DNA of 64,000 nt from Sphingomonas sp. Ag1 (GTDB lineage: Bacteria > Pseudomonadota > Alphaproteobacteria > Sphingomonadales > Sphingomonadaceae), in contig NZ_LAZX01000094.1 of NCBI RefSeq assembly GCF_000980895.1, positions 1 to 64,000 of the forward strand. The letters run 5' to 3'. Every line of letters starts with the position of its first letter. Positions within the stretch are counted from its first letter, which is position 1. The translations under genes and the position numbers were made by a program. The notes beneath the pieces were generated by a model that made no database searches, was not told the origin of the DNA, and was given only the letters and a program-made list of their open reading frames with translations. Positions 9,509-16,799 of this stretch are shown here, one piece after another.

Positions 9509-10588
9509 TCAGGCGAACAGCTTCGCCCAGGCGCGCTTTGCGCGATCCTTCCAGTGACCGCGGTGATAGGCGTCGGACGCCAGCAGCGGCATCACCGAGC
9601 CGGCTTCCGCGAACACCATCTGCTCGATGCCGGTGTTCACCTTGCCCCACGAAGCTGCTTCCTGCAGCGTCGAGGAGGAGCAGGCGCCGTCGCGCACGTC
9701 GGCGACGGTGATCTGCACGGCGTACTTGTGCACCTCGACATCCTCGTGGCCGAGGATCTCGGCGCAGACGACGGTGTCCTGGATGAAGTTCTTCGGGACG
9801 CCGCCGCCGATCATGAGCAGGCCCGTGGTGCCCGCCTTGATCTTGATCTCGGTCAGCTCACGGAAGTCCGCGACCGCGTCGATCATCATGTACGGCTTGC
9901 CTTCCTTGGCGCGGTCGACCTGGTGCTTGACGAGGCCGAAGCCGGCCGACGAGTCGACAAACGCCGGGCAGAAGATCGGCACGTCATGCTCATAGGCGAG
10001 CTTGACGAGGCTGTTCTCCTTCTTGCCGTGCTCGACGAGATACTTGCCCATCTCGCGGATGAAGGCGCGCGAGGAATAGGCCTTGGGCTCCAGCTCGTTC
10101 GCGATCTTGTTGATCGTGAAGTCGCAGTCCTGCAGCTGCTCCTCGTCGATATACGTGTCGTAGATGCGGTCGATGTAGAGCGAGCGCAGCGTATCATCAT
10201 CAGGGATTTCAAGCGCCTGATAGTGCTTGTGGCCAAGACCTTCGAAGAAATCCATGTCGACGATGGTGGCGCCGGTGGCGACGATCACGTCGACCATGTT
10301 GTTGCGCACCAGATCGGCATAAAGGTCCATGCAGCCGCCTGCGCTGGTCGATCCCGCGATCACCAGGCAGACGGTGCAGTCCTTGTCCGCCAGCATCTCG
10401 TTGTAGATCTTCGTCGCGCGGCCCAGATCGCGGCTAGTGAAGCTCATGTCGCTCATCGCGTCGACGATCGGGCGCGCGTCGAACGACTTGATGTCGATAT
10501 GCTTCACCTGCTTCGACAGCAGTTCCGCCTTGCGGGTGTCGTTGATCGGCGCGTTTGCCGCCGCGGTCTTCGTGAGGGTGTCAGTCAT
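9509..10588 (-). CDS. Deoxyhypusine synthase-like homospermidine synthase
   Basis: 359 residues from ATG 10588. A homologue of eukaryotic deoxyhypusine synthase with NAD-binding segments (LVIAGSTSAGG, VIVATGATIVDMDF) and the catalytic Lys316 in EAASWGKVNTG, matching the Lys that forms the enzyme-butylimine intermediate. Bacteria lack eIF5A, and homologues of this type use a polyamine acceptor instead: two putrescines, or spermidine plus putrescine, give sym-homospermidine. The next gene upstream on the same strand is an ornithine-decarboxylase-like enzyme, which would supply putrescine. Sphingomonas species are known for homospermidine. An alternative product is a guanidino polyamine made from agmatine, the automatic annotation often given to this family. 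An in-frame ATG at 10603 is less likely. Confidence 0.9.
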   Translation of the reverse strand: MTDTLTKTAAANAPINDTRKAELLSKQVKHIDIKSFDARPIVDAMSDMSFTSRDLGRATKIYNEMLADKDCTVCLVIAGSTSAGGCMDLYADLVRNNMVDVIVATGATIVDMDFFEGLGHKHYQALEIPDDDTLRSLYIDRIYDTYIDEEQLQDCDFTINKIANELEPKAYSSRAFIREMGKYLVEHGKKENSLVKLAYEHDVPIFCPAFVDSSAGFGLVKHQVDRAKEGKPYMMIDAVADFRELTEIKIKAGTTGLLMIGGGVPKNFIQDTVVCAEILGHEDVEVHKYAVQITVADVRDGACSSSTLQEAASWGKVNTGIEQMVFAEAGSVMPLLASDAYHRGHWKDRAKRAWAKLFA

Positions 10589-10646
10589 GGGTGCTTCTCG
10601 CATGATGGCACACGTCGTTCGGAAGGGGACGCGTTAACCCGTAAGA

Positions 10647-10676
10647 ACGACGGCGCCCCTGCGAGCGCCGCCGTCT
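10647..10676 (-). terminator. Hairpin between decarboxylase and homospermidine synthase genes
   Basis: GACGGCG (10648-10654) and CGCCGTC form a GC-rich stem about 20 bases past the decarboxylase stop, with a T-rich GTCGTTCTTACG on the minus strand. It may be a weak terminator or attenuator that sets the ratio of the two enzymes; there is no long T-run. Confidence 0.4.
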
Positions 10677-10696
10677 ATCTCAATGTAATCGGTCGG

Positions 10697-11929
10697 TTAC
10701 AGCTTTACGACGTTGGACGCAGCTTCGCGTTCCACCTCGGCGTAGAGCGACACCATCGGCTCGTCCTCGACGATCACCGTCTCGTCCGATCCGAAGCCGT
10801 TGAAGGCCGTGCGCATCGCCGAGCCATAGGCGCCGAGCATCCCGATCTCGATGTAATCGCCTGCTTCGACATCCGCCGGCAGCAGGAACGGACCGGCCAT
10901 GTGATCGAGATCGTCGCAGGTCGGGCCGTAGAAGGAGAAGGGATGATCGCGCACGGTGGACTGCGGCTCGCGCAGCAGCGTCACCGGGAAGCGCCAGTCG
11001 ATGTGTGCGGCATCGAACAGCGCGCCATAGGCGCCGTCGTTGATGTACAGCTCGCTGCCGCGGCGCTTTTCGACGCGCACGACGACGCTGCTGTACTCGG
11101 CGCACAAGGCACGACCCGGCTCCGCCCACAGCTCCGCCGAATAGCTGATCGGCAGGCTCTCAAACGCGCGGTGGATCGTCTCGAAATAGAGCTCGAGCGG
11201 CGGCGGCTCCATGCCCGGGTAGGACGACGGGAACCCACCACCAACGTCGATCACGTCGACCGTCACCGCCGCATCGACGATTGCGCCGCGCACCCGCTCC
11301 ATCGCATCCGAATAAGCCTCCGGCGTCATCGCCTGGCTGCCGACGTGGAAGCAGATGCCGAGCGCGTCGGCCGCCTGGCGCGCGGCGAACAGCAGCGGCT
11401 TGGCATCCTGCGGCGCCACGCCGAACTTCGACGCGAGGCTGAGCTTCGAATGCTCGGACGACACGCGTAGCCGGACGCAGAGCGTCAGGTCGGCCGCATT
11501 GCGCGTCGCGCGCATGATCTTGTCGAGCTCTTCGAGCGAATCGAGGCTGAACGTGCGGACACCGTGCTTGAAGTACGCCTCGGCAATGGCCTCCTCGGCC
11601 TTCACCGGGTGCATGAAGCACAAGGTGGCCTCCGGCACCGTGCGGGCAACCATGCGCACTTCGCCGATCGAGGCGACGTCGAAATGCGTGATGCCGTTCT
11701 CCCAGAGGATCTGGATGAGCTCGGGCGACGGATTCGCCTTCACGGCATACATCGAGCGACCCGGGAACTTCTCTACGAAGAACCGGGCGGCGCGTGCCGC
11801 GGCGTGCGGACGCACGAGCGTGACCGGCTCGACCGGCTTGCCCTGTGCGATGTCGATGGCGCCCGAAACGGAGTTGCAGGCAACGGTCGAGAGGGGCGCT
11901 AGCCCCAGCGCGCGATGATCCTGGTGCAA
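10697..11929 (-). CDS. PLP-dependent ornithine/lysine decarboxylase-like protein (alanine racemase fold, fold type III)
   Basis: 410 residues. Fold type III decarboxylase: PLP-binding Lys64 in SMYAVKANPSPE, His and Gly-rich phosphate loop in FHVGSQAM and DVGGGFPSSYP, AEPGRALCAE, and the cysteine motif YGPTCDDLD near residue 335, whose Cys and Asp position the substrate amine. The motif and length match eukaryotic-type ornithine decarboxylases (L-ornithine to putrescine and CO2); lysine, arginine or diaminobutyrate specificity is possible. The reading starts with an unusual TTG at 11929, supported by GGAGG nine bases upstream; no ATG occurs until Met60, which would remove part of the barrel. 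It precedes the homospermidine synthase on the same strand, so the pair probably makes homospermidine. Confidence 0.9.
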   Translation of the reverse strand: MHQDHRALGLAPLSTVACNSVSGAIDIAQGKPVEPVTLVRPHAAARAARFFVEKFPGRSMYAVKANPSPELIQILWENGITHFDVASIGEVRMVARTVPEATLCFMHPVKAEEAIAEAYFKHGVRTFSLDSLEELDKIMRATRNAADLTLCVRLRVSSEHSKLSLASKFGVAPQDAKPLLFAARQAADALGICFHVGSQAMTPEAYSDAMERVRGAIVDAAVTVDVIDVGGGFPSSYPGMEPPPLELYFETIHRAFESLPISYSAELWAEPGRALCAEYSSVVVRVEKRRGSELYINDGAYGALFDAAHIDWRFPVTLLREPQSTVRDHPFSFYGPTCDDLDHMAGPFLLPADVEAGDYIEIGMLGAYGSAMRTAFNGFGSDETVIVEDEPMVSLYAEVEREAASNVVKL

Positions 11930-12095
11930 TTCAAGGGACCTCCAATGCCAGGGAGGCGGGCCCCCCGGTCTTCAGTTGACGAAATCACTGCCTTGCGGTG
12001 GAAGTCCCATGGGGCAGCGGAGGCGCGAGTTAGGTTTAGAGACCCCATATGTAAAGACCTTTTCCGGGGTAGTGTTTCCCGGCAAAGGGTGGCCC

Positions 12096-13061
12096 GTGAC
12101 CATTTTGCGACAGCCCACCCGTGCAGGCGTCCGCGACGCTGCGGCGAAGATCGCTGCGATCCTGCCCTCGACCCCCTTATTCGTGAGCGAGATCAAGGGG
12201 ATCCCGGTCGCGTTCAAGGCAGAATCGCTGCAGCCGATCGGTGCGTTCAAGATCCGCGGCGCGTGGCACAGGCTGACCGCGATGGACCATGCGGCGCGGG
12301 CGCGCGGCGTGGTGGCATTTTCGAGCGGCAACCATGCGCAGGGAATCGCCTGGGCGGCGCGGCGCCTGGGTATGCCGGCTAGCGTCGTCATGCCGTCTGA
12401 CGCGCCACGCGCGAAGGTCGAGGGCACGCTGGCGCTGGGTGCCGAGGTTGTCCGCTATGACCGCCACACCGAGTCGCGTGAGCAGATAGCCGCATCGCTG
12501 GCCGAGGCGCGCGGCGCCACGCTCGTCCCCAGCTTCGATGATCCGTGGATCATCGAGGGGCAGGGCAGCGCCGGGATCGAGGCCGCGGCCCAGATGGAGG
12601 CGGCCGGGCTGGGCGCACCCACGCGCGTCCTGGTGCCATGCGGTGGCGGTGGCCTGGCCGCCGGCCTGGCGCTGGCGCTTCCCGAGGCGGCCATTACCGT
12701 GGCGGAGCCCGAGGGGTGGGACGACATGCGCCGCAGCCTGGAGGCGAGCTGGATACTGCCAGTCGAGGATTCGCCGCCGGCGACGGCGTGCGATGCGTTG
12801 ATGACCAAACAGGTGGCGTCGCTGACCTTTGACGTGTTGGCGCGTCGCGATGCGCAGGGCGTGGCGGTGAGCGAGGAAGAGGTTGCGGCCGCACAGCGCT
12901 GGGCAGCGGAGAAGCTGCGGCTGGTGGTGGAGCCGGGCGGCGCGGTTGCCCTGGCTGCCCTGCTTGCCGGGAAGGTCGCGGCCGAGCCGGGCACATTGGT
13001 GATCCTGTCAGGGGGTAATGTGGATACGGCCGCTTATGCGCGGGTGCTCGCCGGCGGCTAA
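12096..13061 (+). CDS. Threonine ammonia-lyase / serine-threonine dehydratase family protein (PLP fold type II)
   Basis: 321 residues from GTG 12096, preceded by AAAGGG. Fold type II PLP enzyme: Schiff-base Lys52 in IGAFKIRGAWHRL, SSGNHAQGIAWAA for carboxylate binding, phosphate loop PCGGGGLAAGLALAL and C-terminal LSGGNVD. It would deaminate L-threonine or L-serine to 2-oxobutanoate or pyruvate and ammonia; members of this subfamily include serine racemase and threo-3-hydroxyaspartate ammonia-lyase. It lacks the C-terminal ACT regulatory domain of biosynthetic IlvA, so the catabolic or racemase type fits better. An upstream in-frame ATG (11976) adds 40 atypical residues and lies in the divergent promoter region of the decarboxylase gene. 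Confidence 0.87.
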   Translation: MTILRQPTRAGVRDAAAKIAAILPSTPLFVSEIKGIPVAFKAESLQPIGAFKIRGAWHRLTAMDHAARARGVVAFSSGNHAQGIAWAARRLGMPASVVMPSDAPRAKVEGTLALGAEVVRYDRHTESREQIAASLAEARGATLVPSFDDPWIIEGQGSAGIEAAAQMEAAGLGAPTRVLVPCGGGGLAAGLALALPEAAITVAEPEGWDDMRRSLEASWILPVEDSPPATACDALMTKQVASLTFDVLARRDAQGVAVSEEEVAAAQRWAAEKLRLVVEPGGAVALAALLAGKVAAEPGTLVILSGGNVDTAAYARVLAGG

Positions 13062-13149
13062 CGCGCGACACGCTGTAGGCGGCGCCTGATCAATATGCAG
13101 ACACGGCCAGCGCGCGCGCCGGCAATTACATCACAGTCAGAAGGACATC

Positions 13150-13317
13150 ATGGACGCCATTGCCAATGCAGCCCCCGCGATCGCGATGCTCGCGGCTTTC
13201 GCCTGTGTTCTGGGCGGAGGCTGGATGATTCGGTCCCGCCGCGATCCGAAGCGCGGCTGGCTGCTGATCATCATGGCGCTGGTGCTGTTCGGCAACGTCG
13301 CGATCTGGACGCTATGA
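13150..13317 (+). CDS. Small two-helix membrane protein (55 aa)
   Basis: ATG 13150 follows AGAAGGA at an ideal distance and opens a 55-codon frame. The product has two hydrophobic helices, about residues 8-26 (APAIAMLAAFACVLGGGWMI) and 38-54 (LLIIMALVLFGNVAIW), joined by a basic loop RSRRDPKRG, so both ends probably face the periplasm. No family recognised with confidence; function unknown. It is isolated: the threonine dehydratase ends 88 bases upstream and a strong hairpin lies downstream before the convergent hydrolase gene. Confidence 0.72.
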   Translation: MDAIANAAPAIAMLAAFACVLGGGWMIRSRRDPKRGWLLIIMALVLFGNVAIWTL

Positions 13318-13337
13318 CGCGTCATTGCGCGATGGGT

Positions 13338-13366
13338 GCAGCGAGCGGCGCCGTGCCGCTCGCTGC
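13338..13366. terminator. Perfect 12-bp hairpin between convergent genes
   Basis: GCAGCGAGCGGC (13338-13349) and GCCGCTCGCTGC (13355-13366) form a perfect 12-bp stem with a five-base loop. It lies between the stop codons of the small membrane protein gene and the convergent hydrolase gene and could stop transcription from both sides, though no T-run follows on either strand. Confidence 0.6.
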
Positions 13367-13374
13367 CACACCGA

Positions 13375-14031
13375 TTACTTGATCGGGCAGTTGGGATCGA
13401 GCCGCATGTCGAGATAGCCATCGACCGACTTCATCAGGTCGTCCATCTCATGCTCGAAGAAATGGTTGGCGCCCGGGATCACATCGTGATGGATGGTGAT
13501 GTGCTTCTGGGTGCGCAGCTTGTCGACCAGCTTCTGCGTGGCCGGCGGGGTCGCCACTTCATCCTCGGCGCCCTGGATGATGATGCCCGACGAGGGGCAC
13601 GGGGCGAGGAAGGTGAAGTCGTAGAGATTGGCCGGCGGGGCGATCGAGATGAAGCCGCGGATTTCCGGACGGCGCATCAGCAGCTGCATGCCGATCCAGG
13701 CACCGAAGCTGAAGCCCGCGATCCAGGTCGTCTGCGCCTCGGGGTGGAAGCTCTGCACCCAATCCAGCGCGCTGGCAGCGTCGGAAAGCTCGCCGACGCC
13801 ATTGTCGAACGTGCCCTGGCTCTTGCCGACGCCGCGGAAGTTGAAGCGCAGGGTAGCGAAACCGCGACGCTGAAAGGTCTTGTAGAGCGCCTGAACGATG
13901 TGGTTGTTCATCGTGCCGCCGGCGGTAGGGTGCGGATGCAGAATCATCGCCACCGGTGCGCGCGGCTTCGGGGCGGGTGCAAAACGTCCCTCGAGGCGGC
14001 CCTCGGGGCCAGGAAAGATCACTTCAGGCAT
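13375..14031 (-). CDS. Alpha/beta hydrolase (dienelactone hydrolase/esterase-like)
   Basis: 218 residues from ATG 14031. Motifs: the HPHPTAGGTMNN oxyanion region, nucleophile elbow GFSFGAWIG (Ser), acidic residue in QGAEDEVATP and catalytic His in IPGANHFFEHE. The sequence FNFRGVGKSQGTFDNGVGE is typical of a small hydrolase family common in alphaproteobacteria and often annotated as CocE/NonD-like or X-Pro-type hydrolase. Physiological substrate unknown. It is divergent from the cysteine desulfurase operon, 61 bases apart, an arrangement that may reflect shared regulation. Confidence 0.87.
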   Translation of the reverse strand: MPEVIFPGPEGRLEGRFAPAPKPRAPVAMILHPHPTAGGTMNNHIVQALYKTFQRRGFATLRFNFRGVGKSQGTFDNGVGELSDAASALDWVQSFHPEAQTTWIAGFSFGAWIGMQLLMRRPEIRGFISIAPPANLYDFTFLAPCPSSGIIIQGAEDEVATPPATQKLVDKLRTQKHITIHHDVIPGANHFFEHEMDDLMKSVDGYLDMRLDPNCPIK

Positions 14032-14092
14032 CGTTACTCTTGTCTGTGGAGGGCGCCGGGTGTGGCGCCATGAACGCCGCACTATATAGGGG

Positions 14093-15199
14093 ATGCATCG
14101 GAATATGGAACGAGTTTTGCCCGAGCGCCTCTATCTGGACCATGCTGCAACCACCGCTATCACCCCTGCCGCGCGTGAGGCGATGGCGCGGGGCGTGGCG
14201 CTATGGGCCAACCCGTCGTCGCCCCATGCCGAGGGACGCGCGGCGCGTGCCGCGCTTGAGGAAGCGCGGCGTTCGATAGGCACCGCCTATGGCTGGCAGC
14301 ATGAGGTGCTGTTGACGAGCGGGGCGAGTGAATCGCTGGCCATCGCGCTCGGCCGGGCGGTTGCCGGGCCGCGCATCATTTCCGCGGTGGAGCATGACGC
14401 AGTGATGCGCGCGGCGGGCGAGCAGGCCCATGTGCTGCCGGTGACGGCGCACGGGCTTGTCGATGTGGCGGCGCTGCGGGAGCACGCCTGCTGGAGCAGC
14501 GACGGCGCGGGGGGGCGGCCGATCATCTGCATCCAGTGGTGCAATAGCGAGACGGGCGTGATCCAGCCGATCCCCGAGATTGCGGAGATCGTTCACGCCG
14601 CTGGCGGGCTGTTGCTGGTCGATGCGGCGCAGATGCCGGCGTCGGATGCGCTGGCGGCCCATGCGGATTTCATCGCAGTGTCCGCGCACAAGCGGGGCGG
14701 GCCGCCGGGGGTGGGGGCGCTTCTGGTTCGCGATCTGGCGACGCTCCAGCCCACCGGCGGGCAGGAACGGGGCTATCGCGCGGGAACGGAGAATGTGCCC
14801 GGGGTGCTGGGCTATGCCGCAGCGCTCGGCGAGAATGAGCCAGATCACAGGGAGTTGCGAGCTATTCTTGACGACGCCATCATGCGTTCGGGCGGTGAAG
14901 TGGTGGCGGAAAACGCGCCCCGTCACCCGGCGATCGGCAGTTACCGGCTGGCCGGCATGAGCGCCAACGCGCAGCTGATCCGTCTCGACATGGCAGGCAT
15001 TTCGGTGTCGGCCGGCAGCGCGTGCGCGAGCGGCAGCCTGAAGCCGAGCCATGTGCTGCGCGCCATGGGATGGTCGGAAGAGGCCTGCCGCGAGGTCATT
15101 CGGGTAAGCTTTGGCCGCACCACGGACAGATCGGCCGTCCAGCGGTTCATTTCGGCCTGGCGTGACATGGCGCGCGGCGCGCGGGTGCTGGCGGCGTGA
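14093..15199 (+). CDS. Cysteine desulfurase-like class V aminotransferase (first of two)
   Basis: 368 residues. NifS/IscS family: YLDHAATTAITPAA at the N terminus, PLP-binding Lys in AVSAHKRGGPPG, NSETGVIQP, RAGTENVPG and the catalytic Cys in VSAGSACASGSLKPSHVLRAMG. All residues needed to release sulfur from L-cysteine as an enzyme persulfide are present, in a shorter frame than E. coli IscS (404). Its TGA overlaps the GTG of a second desulfurase by four bases. Two tandem paralogues without IscU, IscA or Hsc partners suggest a dedicated sulfur-donor role or a heterodimer rather than a full ISC operon. ATG 14093 or 14105 could be the start. Confidence 0.9.
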   Translation: MHRNMERVLPERLYLDHAATTAITPAAREAMARGVALWANPSSPHAEGRAARAALEEARRSIGTAYGWQHEVLLTSGASESLAIALGRAVAGPRIISAVEHDAVMRAAGEQAHVLPVTAHGLVDVAALREHACWSSDGAGGRPIICIQWCNSETGVIQPIPEIAEIVHAAGGLLLVDAAQMPASDALAAHADFIAVSAHKRGGPPGVGALLVRDLATLQPTGGQERGYRAGTENVPGVLGYAAALGENEPDHRELRAILDDAIMRSGGEVVAENAPRHPAIGSYRLAGMSANAQLIRLDMAGISVSAGSACASGSLKPSHVLRAMGWSEEACREVIRVSFGRTTDRSAVQRFISAWRDMARGARVLAA

Positions 15200-16281
15200 T
15201 CTACCTCGATTATCAGGCGACGACGCCGCTCGCCCCCGAAGCGTTCGAGGCGATGGTGCCGTGGCTGCGCGATCATTTCGCCAATCCCCATTCGCCGAGC
15301 CGGATGGGTCGCGCGGCGCGAGCGGCGGTCGAGGTGGCGCGCGAACAGGTGGCGCAATTGCTGCCGCCGGGCGGGCGCGTGATCTTCACCAGCGGGGCGA
15401 CAGAGGCGCTGAACTGGGCGCTGAAGGGAACGTCGGGTTCGCTGATCACCATCGCCAGCGAACATGCCGCGGTGCTGGACACGGCCCGCGCCGAACAGGC
15501 GCGCGGGCGCGAGCTGACGGTTTTGCCGGTGCGCCCCGATGGGCGCATCGACCTGTGGGTGGCGCATCGCGTGCTCGGGCAGGGCGCGGGCGTGCTGGCG
15601 GCGATGCTGGTCAACAATGAGATCGGCGTGATCCAGCCGCTGCCGGAACTGGTACGCGCAGCTAAGCGGCATGGCACGTTGGTGCTGTGCGACGCGGTGC
15701 AGGGATATGGCCGCATCGCCATCCCCGAGGAATGCGACCTGGTGGCGATTTCCGCGCACAAGATCCACGGGCCAAAGGGGATCGGCGCCCTGTGGGTGCG
15801 CGACGGCGTGTCGATCGAGCCGCTGCTGCATGGCGGCGACCAGGAGGGTGGCCGCTCCGGCACGCTGAGCCCGGCGCTGTGCGTCGGATTTGGCGTGGCA
15901 GCGCGGCTGATGGGCGAGCGGTACGAGGCGGATGCCACGCATGTCGAACGGCTGTGGGCACTCGCCACCGAGCGGCTGAGCGGCTGGACGATCAACGGAT
16001 CGGCGGAGCACCGCTATTGCGGCAATCTCAACGTCCGTCGCCGTGGCCTGGATGTGGCGCGGTTGATGAGCGATTGCCGTGACGTCGCCTTTTCGGCCGG
16101 ATCGGCGTGCGCCAGCGGTTCGGGGCGGACCAGCCATGTGCTGAAGGCGATCGGGCTGCTCGATGCCGATGCGCGGTCGTCCATCCGGCTGGGCTTTGGC
16201 CGCTACACCACCGAGGCGGACCTTCGCGCCGGGCTGGATGCGATCGTCGCGGCTGCCGACGCGCAGCTGATAATGGCATGA
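15196..16281 (+). CDS. Cysteine desulfurase (second of two)
   Basis: 361 residues from GTG 15196, which overlaps the preceding stop (GTGA). Same family and clear paralogue of the first: MIYLDYQATTPLAPEAF, FTSGATEALNWALKG, NNEIGVIQPL, PLP Lys in AISAHKIHGPKGIGAL, EGGRSGTLSPALC and catalytic Cys in FSAGSACASGSGRTSHVLKAIG. It is closer to canonical IscS than its neighbour. The ferredoxin gene overlaps its stop by four bases (ATGA), so the three are translated as a coupled operon; the ferredoxin could supply electrons for persulfide reduction during Fe-S assembly. Confidence 0.93.
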   Translation: MIYLDYQATTPLAPEAFEAMVPWLRDHFANPHSPSRMGRAARAAVEVAREQVAQLLPPGGRVIFTSGATEALNWALKGTSGSLITIASEHAAVLDTARAEQARGRELTVLPVRPDGRIDLWVAHRVLGQGAGVLAAMLVNNEIGVIQPLPELVRAAKRHGTLVLCDAVQGYGRIAIPEECDLVAISAHKIHGPKGIGALWVRDGVSIEPLLHGGDQEGGRSGTLSPALCVGFGVAARLMGERYEADATHVERLWALATERLSGWTINGSAEHRYCGNLNVRRRGLDVARLMSDCRDVAFSAGSACASGSGRTSHVLKAIGLLDADARSSIRLGFGRYTTEADLRAGLDAIVAAADAQLIMA

Positions 16282-16586
16282 AGATCCGTTTCATCGACGA
16301 GGATGGCCGGGCGATCGACACCGATGCGGCGGCCGGGGAGCGGCTGCTCGACGTGGGTCAGCGGATCGGCATGCCGCTGGAGGGGACGTGCGAGGGGCAG
16401 ATGGCGTGCGCGACCTGCCATGTCATCATCGACGCGGCCGACTTCGACCGCTTGCCGCCAGCGAGCGAGGAAGAGGAGGATATGCTCGATCTGGCGCCCG
16501 GTGCGACGCGCACCAGCCGGCTGTCGTGCCAGATCGTGCTGGACGATGCGATGGACGGCCTGACGGCGCGTATCGCGCGCACTTGA
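16278..16586 (+). CDS. [2Fe-2S] ferredoxin, adrenodoxin type
   Basis: 102 residues from ATG 16278 (ATGA overlap with the desulfurase stop). The cluster ligands are visible: Cys in EGTCEGQMACATCH (C-x5-C-x2-C) and a fourth in SRLSCQIV, the vertebrate-adrenodoxin/bacterial Fdx spacing. Acidic stretch ASEEEEDMLDLAP matches the partner-recognition helix of this class. In ISC systems such a ferredoxin reduces persulfide sulfur during cluster assembly, consistent with its coupling to two cysteine desulfurases. Small, complete and of normal length. Confidence 0.94.
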   Translation: MKIRFIDEDGRAIDTDAAAGERLLDVGQRIGMPLEGTCEGQMACATCHVIIDAADFDRLPPASEEEEDMLDLAPGATRTSRLSCQIVLDDAMDGLTARIART

Positions 16587-16612
16587 ACACCGCGCATTGC
16601 TCGGCCATATGG

Positions 16613-16710
16613 CGCCCCGGGAGTCGGGCGGACGTAGTCGTCGCCAACCTGGTCAGATCCTGACGGAAGCAGCCACAACGATTTCGCTGCGGGTCGTTCC
16701 GGCTCCCACC
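16613..16710 (+). ncRNA. ffs: Signal recognition particle RNA (4.5S-like, small bacterial type)
   Basis: The conserved domain IV sequence is present: CCTGGTCAGATCC, then TGACGGAAGCAGCCA with the GGAA tetraloop and the internal loop that binds Ffh. Outer strands GGGAGTCGG (16619-16627) and CCGGCTCCC (16699-16707) pair to close a long hairpin of about 95 nt. Ends are approximate. It lies directly upstream of dnaX and ybaB; the ffs-dnaX-ybaB order is conserved in many bacteria. Confidence 0.92.
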
Positions 16711-16799
16711 GCAGTGCGCAGCGCGACGCAGCGCTCCCCCTCGCCAATTGGCAAACAGCCCCTTCGACAAGCGCGGCCGGCGAGACTAGATAGGCGCCG

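Noticed and set aside
9554..11470. 638-codon plus-strand frame over the homospermidine genes
   Set aside because: Shadow of two confident minus-strand enzymes whose motifs are intact.
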